This document shows, in pieces, positions 7,198-13,283 of a stretch of 13,283 nt of DNA (position 1 is its first letter; every line of letters starts with the position of its first letter). Origin of the DNA: Larix sibirica (taxonomy: Eukaryota > Streptophyta > Pinopsida > Pinales > Pinaceae); contig NWUY0300109397.1 in assembly GCA_004151065.3 (NCBI GenBank), forward strand, positions 21,038 to 34,320, read 5' to 3'. Below the pieces are notes generated by a model. That model did not search any database and was not told where the DNA came from. It saw only the letters and a list, made by a program, of their open reading frames with translations. The position numbers and the translations under genes were made by a program.

Positions 7198-8746
7198 TAT
7201 TTTATGAAATTTGATTTTAGGCTTAAAATACTAGAAATAATTTGTTTTAAAATGCATTGTCTATAGTTTTAACAATTTTAGCAAACTATCAAAGTTGAGA
7301 AGATTTGGTAGACATTTTGAGGGAGGTCAATCTCATCATTTTTTTCCAATATTGTTCAGCATGGACCATGTTAGGTAGTCTTAAGATCATCCAACAAAGA
7401 CAATCTAAATACAAATGGTGCATATTTTAGTGCATAAGTGGTGAGTGGTGGGGAGGACGGGAAAGAAAGATTGAGAGGTGCTAAAGTTTGTGATGATAGT
7501 GAGCTGCTTCACCAAATTGTCTAATGTAACTTGTTAGAAACATTTTTTTTGCAAACTATGTACCATGCTAATTGGATATCCAAAATTTTAAATATTTTAC
7601 TATTAAACTTTGATATCTAAAATTTTAAATATTTTACTATTAAACATTTCGAAGTTAAATTTCTCAAGTCAAAACTGTTATTTTTGTTTTTCACAAAGTA
7701 TTATTTTTATATATTCTACAATTTCATATAATTTTAAACTTGCATGTCTCATGTTAAAAATGTTTTAATCTTGCTGTATTCCATTTGGTTTCTTTGGTTT
7801 TTCGAATTATTGGTTATCATTTTTTTTATAACTAAAGTTTTTAATATTACATTATGCTTAAAATGTAGATTTAAAAATGAGATTTTCTTGTCTTTTTATT
7901 TGCTTCCTACTAGTTTTGATTATTTATAATTTTTAAATTTCAAGAATTTTTATATGTTAAAAATGTTTATTTTTATTTATTTAGAAATATCGTTTATAAA
8001 ATTCAAATAATGTGTTGTGGACATGGTATAAAATACTCATCTCTATTATAAATGACTCATCTAAAAATAATAATAAATACATTCAAAGTAGAAATACAAA
8101 AAACACTCAACTCAACACACACAAAGATAAAGGGTAAATTGCAAACACAAAAACAATGAATAACAAAGACATACGTTCAACCATAAAACAAGAAAATATG
8201 AGGTAGGAGGTATTGTAAATGCTTTCAATTTTGTAATTATTAAGAAGGGCTTATCCTCTCCTATTGCAAATAATATGTTTTTTAATTATTTATTTTATGA
8301 GATGTAATCTTCACGTGTAGAGCTTCATGTGTGTGAGAGCTTGTTTGTGTGAAGCTATTTTGCTTCTTGGAGTTAGTTTCCTTCACTTACGTCTGGAAAA
8401 CCAAATTGGTTTAAGTGGATGTTAATGATATAAAGTTTTTATTATGTCACCCTCCATATATGTGTAAGTGGAACAAATAAGTTAATATGGTTTCATTTGA
8501 TGACAACAATGCTCTTAAATGTTCTTAAAAATGTGGAGCAATGTTACTTGGTGAAATTATAATTTATATTTCATAAACAAGAAAAAAGGGGTAAATGAAA
8601 TGCTTTGATATTGAATCGAACTTGAGATAAATTAAAACCTAACACCAACATGTGCTTGCATGATCTCGAGAAGTGACCAAATGTTTATTAAGAATAAGTA
8701 TAAACATAATGTCCAAAAGCAAAAAAATGCTTATAATAACCTACAA
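7198..8746. other. AT-rich non-coding stretch
   Basis: No gene is visible. The only structured item is the 37-nt tandem duplication at 7575-7645. Short open frames here, such as one of 61 codons at 7744, are built of Phe, Leu, Ile and Tyr codons, as expected from AT-rich DNA. Confidence 0.6.
7575..7645. repeat. 37-nt tandem duplication
   Basis: The unit starts gatatccaaaattttaaata and ends ttactattaaacttt. It occurs at 7575-7611 and again from 7612, with one C/T difference in the body of the unit. Confidence 0.85.
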
Positions 8747-8755
8747 TTTTTTTTT
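8747..8755 (-). other. T9 run, possible poly(A) tail of a minus-strand retroelement
   Basis: On the minus strand this is nine A residues, preceded by GTGAGGTTTTCCT. It is the nearest A run downstream of the minus-strand RNase H relic and could mark that element's 3' end, giving a 3' untranslated region of about 1.07 kb. The run is short, so chance is possible. Confidence 0.25.
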
Positions 8756-9821
8756 AGGAAAACCTCACGGGGAAACACGAAGGATGTTTTCCCACATTCG
8801 TGGATGGTATCCCTAGTGACCTTGTTGGGGTAGATTAGTACACCTCACTCAAGGGGATTCAAGTTGGGCACATGTTGGTGCAAAACTATCCAAATATCGA
8901 ACAATAACATTAATGACAACCAATTGACTTATCCCTTGGGCATATAAGTATGAAAAAAAAGAAAAAAACCCTTGCATTAATGGAAAAACATGTAGTGAAC
9001 CCTTGAATTATATATGGCTATGTTTTCATGGAAAAATTTAATGATCATAGCAACAACAACATGAATATAACTTCTCCTAGAACACTAAAAAAAAAACTAG
9101 CTCTCTCTTTATTCATAACTATTACTACAACATTGATTAAATAAACATAAACATAATGGAAATGGTAATCAACTAGTAGAGTTCAAATTTTAGCTTAGGG
9201 TGGGTGGTCCTTGTCTGTTAGATGTGTTGCATAACTATTGCCCTAAGGAGATGTGGCCATTACCATCCTTATAGGAGGGCTCTAAGACCCTCTTCTACTA
9301 GTGGCAAGAATTATTCATGTCCCTCCTAATTTGGCTAGGCCTTCTCACTCACAATACCACGACATCTCTTAACTCGACTATGATTCCATCCAAGGAGTGC
9401 CTTGGGCGAGTCTCTTCCTAGGAGAACTAGGAGGCCATTTTCAAACAAGAGCTCAATTTGTAGGTAACAAATATATGGTTTTTGAAGAAGGAAATGGCAT
9501 TATAGTGCATGAAAAGAATGTAATATAAGATAAATAGAAGAGATAAGTCCATTGGAGATGACCTTTTGATACACTAAGGGGCATGGAAAAGATGATGCTC
9601 TTAATTTAATGCATTTAGGATCCTCTTTCCACACTTCTTCTGGGCAAGCTTGTAGTAAAGATAGGATTTCATACTCTAAAGTTCTTGTACACCATCAATT
9701 GATTCATTCCTCACTTGGGATGCCAATACAAAGGTGATAAGGTATTCTCCCTCGTGCAATCCAAATTAGTGATTGCATTGGAAATTGTGATTTGGATGGA
9801 GGAGTTAGTTGAAATAGAAAT
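8756..9821. other. Non-coding stretch, possibly LINE 3' untranslated region
   Basis: No gene is readable on either strand. The part at 9190-9450 is less AT-rich than its surroundings and contains a local palindromic patch around cctaggagaactaggagg (9416-9434). Its position, between an RNase H relic and a poly(A)-like tract on the same strand, fits a LINE 3' tail, but nothing in the bases proves it. Confidence 0.3.
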
Positions 9822-10311
9822 TTTGGTTGAGAATGTAGCATTGTTGGCAATCCAGTCGACCTCCTTATTAGTTTATTTACAAACATCTCTATATAAGATT
9901 GTGACAAAGGCTAGCTCTTGATTTTTGATCCATTCGGTTATTGTCGACAACACCTAGGGTAAATTCTTCAATTTTTTGTTAAGAGGTCAATAATAATTTT
10001 GAAATCTGCTTTAATGATTACTTTTCCAAACCCAATGTTTTAGCTATAATGCCTTTTATGATGGCAACGCCTTTGGCTCTATTATTAGTAGTTCCAAGGA
10101 ATCTTCCCAATATCTAGTCTATCTTGCAGACTTGCTCTCACGAGTTTTTAGTATGCCCCTTATCACCCATCAAAATTGAATTTGCATCATCCTTTCGTTG
10201 GAGGTTCCCAATCAATGTGCTTTTGCTTGATTGGATTTTTCAACATTGATAAGTTAATGCCCTTGATTTTCTTGATGTAATTTTCTTCTTTTTGGTAGAT
10301 TTGAGGATGGG
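9822..10311 (-). pseudogene. RNase H domain relic (plant LINE ORF2 C-terminus)
   Basis: The minus strand reads N-Y-I-K-K-I-K-G-I-N-L-S-M-L, then H-I-D-W-E-P-P-T-K-G, stop, C-K-F-N-F-D-G. This matches the W-x-P-P-x-x-G-W-x-K-x-N-F-D-G opening of plant RNase H (RVT_3). After stops and frameshifts it continues I-L-K-T-R-E, L-G-T-T-N-N-R-A-K, I-I-K-G-I-I-A-K-T-L-G-L-E-K, V-I-I-K-A-D-F-K-I-I-I-D-L-L, and ends N-K-E-V-D-W-I-A-N-N. The catalytic Asp residues in F-D-G, K-A-D and V-D-W are visible. The catalytic Glu of N-N-x-A-E is Lys (codon at 10074-10072). RNase H removes the RNA strand during reverse transcription and sits at the 3' end of many plant LINE ORF2s. It lies 6 kb from the left LINE in the wrong relative position to be its own tail, so it is a separate insertion or a rearranged piece. 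A stand-alone RNase H-like gene relic is the alternative. Confidence 0.75.
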
Positions 10312-10329
10312 GATAACATGTATGAATGA

Positions 10330-10776
10330 CAATTTGAATGCTCAACCTCCTTTCTTTCCTTTTACATGTGGCATGTAGCCCCTAACATTCTTGAGATCAA
10401 TATTGCTTCACCAGTTGCCAATGATGCTTGGTATCCCAATCTTGCTGCAAATTTTGTTGATAATGATGGATGGGGAAGTTCTAACCTCAATCGTGTTTTC
10501 CCAAAAGCTAATGAAGTTAAATCTCATTGTTTTTCTTTAACTGTTTCACCCTCTTCATTGAGAGATGTCGAAAACCCTGTGCTTGAACCAATATTTAATG
10601 CTAAAGGTAAAAAACAAATGGACACTCAAATGCCATCCATGCCTCCTCAAGGTTCCTTAAGGAATGTTGTAATCTTTGGCACTATGAAATTTGTTAAAGA
10701 TGCCCCATCATTGACCTTGTTGTTGGATCATCTCAACACAACCATGTATGCCTTGCCACCCCACTTTTCAAATTAG
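10330..10776 (+). CDS. Unrecognised open reading frame
   Basis: The frame is open from 10330 to the TAG ending at 10776; the first ATG is at 10366 and gives 136 residues. It reads M-W-H-V-A-P-N-I-L-E-I-N-I-A-S-P, then N-D-A-W-Y-P-N-L-A-A-N-F-V-D-N-D-G-W, then S-L-T-V-S-P-S-S-L-R-D, and ends Y-A-L-P-P-H-F-S-N. A frame this long is unusual for DNA this AT-rich. The A-W-Y-P-x-x-A-A-N piece faintly recalls the W-Y-x-D-S-G-A region of Copia-type proteases, but the Asp-Ser-Gly core is missing and nothing else supports it. No signal peptide or membrane segment is evident. It lies just beyond the RNase H relic, on the opposite strand. It could be a gene fragment, a captured exon or chance. Confidence 0.25.
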   Translation, partial: QFECSTSFLSFYMWHVAPNILEINIASPVANDAWYPNLAANFVDNDGWGSSNLNRVFPKANEVKSHCFSLTVSPSSLRDVENPVLEPIFNAKGKKQMDTQMPSMPPQGSLRNVVIFGTMKFVKDAPSLTLLLDHLNTTMYALPPHFSN

Positions 10777-10976
10777 AGACAAGGATGATTATTTCATTTG
10801 AGGACATGCACTTAGAGATGTTTGCTTCTACGCAACCCACTTCAAGTATCCTTCACCCATCCTCTTTCTCACATGTTGGACGACCACTCCACAATTACAA
10901 AAGTGATTGCTATACTACTATAATTTTATGGTGGACTCGTTTAGACTCATGTGGTGACCTTATTTTTTGGGTAACA

Positions 10977-10993
10977 ATATATATATATATATT
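10977..10993. repeat. AT dinucleotide run
   Basis: About eight AT repeats form a simple sequence repeat. A second microsatellite, (AC)4-5 running into (AT)4, lies at 11051-11066. Confidence 0.85.
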
Positions 10994-11109
10994 TGTCATT
11001 ATCAGAAAACAAATAATTCATGCCATAATAATGTCAATATGCAACATGCCACACACACATATATATGCCATATTGCATAGTAGCAAGGAGCTAAACATTT
11101 GCATGTTTT

Positions 11110-11193
11110 TTATTAATGCCATATAGGTGATGGCTAGGGTTTCTGTCAAAGCTCGTTAGGTTTTGGGCCTTTGCAGGTTTCTCCCTAGCGTCA
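11110..11193 (+). other. Probable LINE 5' untranslated region
   Basis: This short leader includes ggctagggtttctgtcaaag and sits between AT-rich microsatellite DNA and the first plausible ORF1 ATG at 11194. Internal promoters are known in this region of LINEs, but no promoter motif can be identified here. Confidence 0.35.
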
Positions 11194-11527
11194 ATGGAGG
11201 TAATCTGCGACCACCTAGTAGATTATTCAGATGACTTTGGTCAGAGCGATAGTAATTTTTGTGGGGTGGCTTCGTGGGTTTGGAAGCGAGTGGGGGTATG
11301 ATTTCGATGTAAGATGCCAAAAAGGGCTATTAGATGACAATCTTTTCACCAGCTTTGGATCATTTTCGTAGCAAGGTCTGCTGGACGCACTGAATCTGAG
11401 TTCAAATTAATATATGACAACGACGGTTACTAATGGATCTAGGTCAGGGGCTCATTCATGCAAGTGGTTGGAGGCTATCATTCCCAAGTGTGGGATGACG
11501 ACAACCTCCTCGGATGGTACGCTAACC

Positions 11528-11597
11528 AACCCCCTTCTCTTGTTTTTGCATGTAGTTCAATCAACCCCCTTCTCCTGTTTTTGCATGTAGTTCAATC
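11528..11597 (+). repeat. 35-nt tandem duplication inside ORF1
   Basis: Two adjacent 35-nt copies start aacccccttctc and end tgcatgtagttcaatc, with one T/C difference (11540 against 11575). As 35 is not a multiple of three, the duplication changes the reading frame between its two sides. The frame stays open through it, translating the same bases in two frames (F-A-C-S-S-I-N, then F-L-H-V-V-Q-S). Confidence 0.9.
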
Positions 11598-12405
11598 AAA
11601 GTCCTCATTAATTCATAATATTGTTGGTCGTGAGTCCTGTACTCCGCATAAGGTTAATGGAGGTAAAATAACGGAGGCTGGATCTGGAGCGAATTCTCCT
11701 CTCTCTGGTTTTGATCCTAAAGGGGGTGGCTTTATTGGTAAAGGTTTGAAGTTGGAGGAATTGAAGGTTTTCTCAATTCAGTAGAACAATGGTGGAGTAG
11801 GGCGGAAGAGGAAGAAAGTTCTATTGAATAAAGGGTCTGGGTTGGAGTTGATCATAGGAAAAGATACCCAGGTAATGGAGATCCCTACATTCTCTAGTTG
11901 GATGCTCATCGGGAAATTCTGTGGTAGGAGGTTCACTAACGTTGTGGTGAAGAGATGTGTAGAATCAACATGGTGTCAAGTGGTAGAGGAGCTTCCTGAG
12001 GTGTTGTTCATGGAGAGAGGTTGGATTGGTTTCGACTTCAAAAACCAAGAGGCGACGGAACATATTCTTCATAGAGTGTGGTTGAACGGTACCACCTCCT
12101 TTTCCCTTAAGCCTTGGCATCCTTTGTTTGATCCCAATACAGATTCTCTGGCCTCCTTTCCGATTTGGGTTAAGTTGTTGTGCCTACCCTTTGAGTTTTG
12201 GTCTCAAGAGGGGCTGAAGGAAATTGGTGATGCCATCGGGAAATTTGTGGTTGTGGATGCAGACTTATTTAACTCTCAGTGTCGCTCTGTGGTGAGGATC
12301 TTGGTGGAGATTGATGCAAGGCAAGGATTATTTGAATCCATTGATTTAGTGGCGGGGGATTGCATTTTCACTCAACAACTGGATTACCTGAATGTTCCAT
12401 TTAGG

Positions 12406-12447
12406 TGTGCTCGCTGTCACCTCTATGGACACACGGTGGCAAATTGT
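12406..12447 (+). other. Intact CCHC zinc knuckle
   Basis: The translation C-A-R-C-H-L-Y-G-H-T-V-A-N-C fits C-x2-C-x4-H-x4-C exactly. It is preceded by L-D-Y-L-N-V-P-F-R, the standard lead-in of plant LINE ORF1 knuckles. It binds single-stranded nucleic acid in related proteins. Confidence 0.9.
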
Positions 12448-13141
12448 GCTATGAATTTTAAAAAGAAGATTTTGACTCAAAAGGAAGTGCCTGTAGGGGA
12501 TGATAGTATGACCTTCTACATCAATGAGGTGGACATCATGCAGGGTGGCAAAGAAGGTGGTTCAGGGAGAAGAAGTCATTCGTGATGAAATATTGCCGAC
12601 CGAGGAAGTGGTTCCGAAGCAGAGAGAACCTGTAAGCCTCTATTTCATGGAAGGGTTGGATTTGTCCAACAGTCAATTTGAAAAGTTTGCGAAAATTTCG
12701 TAGAGTAGCGAAGATCTCAATAATCCCAAGGAAGTGGTGGATATGGTAGATATGGAGCAGATTGGCGAAATAAGGATAGGTATTGAGAAGATCTCTACCT
12801 GGATCCAGTCTTCGAGTGGGGATGATGGAGGAATGATGGAAGGAGACCAAATTATCAGGCTGGGATTGGAGGCCACCCAAGATTCATATCTTAAGGTTTC
12901 TCCAGATTTGAAAGCAGGCAGTGTTTCAAGGAATAGCTCGAGGGGTCCTTATTTTCATTGTTCAAGGTCGAAAGGTGTAATTTCGTCAGGGGAGTTGGAG
13001 ATGGAGAATAATTAGTAACCTGTTCCATCTAAAGTAGGAAGGAAATCAAAGATGTTTTAGCGAAGAGGGAGATTTCTCAAGGTAGGCAGATGAAACTTTT
13101 GGGGTTCTTAGAGTAGGACAACCCCAACAGGGGTTTCCTTA

Positions 13142-13283
13142 ATGAAGCTCTCCTCCATTAATGTTCGAGGCCTTGGAGGGAAGGCCAAGGTAAATGCCCT
13201 TAAGCGTTTGATGGATGTTTAGAGACGAGAGTTTGTTGCTTCAGGAAATGATGTTCAGGGGTTCGGTAGCAGTTTCTATTATG
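13142..13283 (+). pseudogene. Start of LINE ORF2 (endonuclease N-terminus), partial
   Basis: The ATG at 13142 opens M-K-L-S-S-I-N-V-R-G-L-G-G-K-A-K, the family start M-K-x-x-S-W-N-V-R-G-L-G with Trp changed to Ile; the catalytic Asn is kept. A TAG follows at 13220-13222. A one-base loss at about 13232-13236 then shifts the frame to L-L-Q-E-M-M-F-R-G-S-V-A-V, which carries the catalytic Glu (Q-E) and lines up with F-L-Q-E and M-C-E-G-A-M-V-V of the left LINE. The rest of the endonuclease lies beyond the window. Confidence 0.8.

Larger units (their letters stand above)
11194..13161 (+). pseudogene. LINE ORF1 (DUF4283 plus CCHC zinc knuckle), broken
   Basis: The proposed start is the ATG at 11194 (M-E-V-I-C-D-H-L-V-D-Y-S-D-D-F-G). 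It is in the same frame as the rest, but four stops lie between it and 11458, so the start is uncertain. From 11458 the frame is open apart from one TAG at 11782-11784. It contains D-P-K-G-G-G-F-I-G-K, matching A-P-K-G-S-C-F-I-G of the left LINE. A DUF4283-like domain follows at 11890-12330 (M-L-I-G-K-F-C-G-R-R-F, then M-E-R-G-W-I-G-F-D-F, then F-P-I-W-V-K-L-L-C-L-P-F-E-F-W-S), then the knuckle at 12406-12447. Near 12545 the sense moves to the second frame (K-K-V-V-Q-G-E-E-V-I-R-D-E), with a TAG near 12702 and a stop at 13013-13015. It returns to the first frame by about 13066 (K-R-E-I-S-Q-G-R-Q-M-K-L-L), with a TAG inside, and ends at TAA 13159-13161, overlapping ORF2 by 20 nt. Confidence 0.8.
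11110..13283 (+). mobile_element. Second L1-like LINE, 5' part, plus strand, running off the window
   Basis: The order is a GC-richer 5' region (about 11110-11193), ORF1 (11194-13161) and the start of ORF2 (13142 onward). It has the same architecture as the minus-strand LINE on the left but differs in most residues of the DUF4283-like domain, so it is a related, distinct subfamily. The change from AT-rich DNA to balanced composition at about 11110-11130 marks the approximate 5' end. It carries stops and frameshifts and is not expected to be active. Confidence 0.8.

Noticed and set aside
7744-7929. 61-codon plus-strand frame rich in Phe, Leu and Ile
   Set aside because: Hydrophobic codons are expected from T-rich DNA; there is no start context or homology, so a membrane peptide is not claimed.
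8757-8816. Imperfect stem with cacgaa and ttcgtg arms
   Set aside because: Only six paired bases at the base with a poor inner stem; no support as a functional RNA or terminator.
9704-9921. Overlapping 67- and 68-codon frames on both strands
   Set aside because: Both overlap the 3' part of the RNase H relic or its tail in the wrong frame.
12536-12880. Minus-strand frames of 114 and 67 codons
   Set aside because: They are antisense to the acidic C-terminal part of the right-hand LINE ORF1.

Overview
This window looks like nuclear DNA of a flowering or coniferous plant with a large, repeat-rich genome. The reasons are decayed plant-type L1-like LINE retrotransposons (ORF1 with a DUF4283-type domain and a CCHC zinc knuckle, ORF2 with an APE-type endonuclease and reverse transcriptase, and a plant-type RNase H), GT-AG intron-like structure, and long AT-rich intergenic DNA. 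Nothing bacterial is seen: no operon structure, no CRISPR array, no phage genes. No intact protein-coding gene is visible. The species cannot be fixed from sequence alone.

Layout. (1) Bases 49-3849, minus strand: a degenerate LINE read right to left. ORF1 (3849 to 1826) is followed by ORF2 (1829 to 49) through an ATGA stop/start overlap. ORF2 keeps recognisable endonuclease, linker and the start of the reverse transcriptase, then homology stops at about base 49, before the catalytic polymerase box. (2) Bases 3853-4564, plus strand: three short open blocks that join in one frame through GT-AG splice signals, probably exons of an unidentified host gene or gene relic. (3) Bases 4565-6000: AT-rich DNA, intron-like or intergenic. 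(4) Bases 6010-7197: a nested repeat field with 21-, 29-, 127- and about 230-270-nt duplications and three copies of a GC-richer hairpin block; possibly a non-autonomous DNA element. (5) Bases 7200-9800: AT-rich non-coding DNA with a 37-nt tandem duplication and, at 8747-8755, a T run that could be the poly(A) tail of a minus-strand retroelement. (6) Bases 9822-10311, minus strand: a frameshifted RNase H domain, the usual 3' domain of a plant LINE ORF2. (7) Bases 10330-10776, plus strand: one unexplained 148-codon open frame. (8) Bases 11110-13283, plus strand: a second LINE with its 5' region, a broken ORF1 and the first 47 codons of ORF2, running off the window.

The two large LINEs belong to related but distinct subfamilies and lie head to head, their 5' ends facing each other across about 7.3 kb. 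With the RNase H relic there are at least three independent LINE fragments. All carry stops and frameshifts, so the window reads as a retroelement graveyard next to a possible gene fragment. I found no credible novel biological system. The points most worth checking are the three-exon host fragment, the nested hairpin repeat field, the conserved ORF1/ORF2 overlap layout and the unexplained open frame at 10330-10776.
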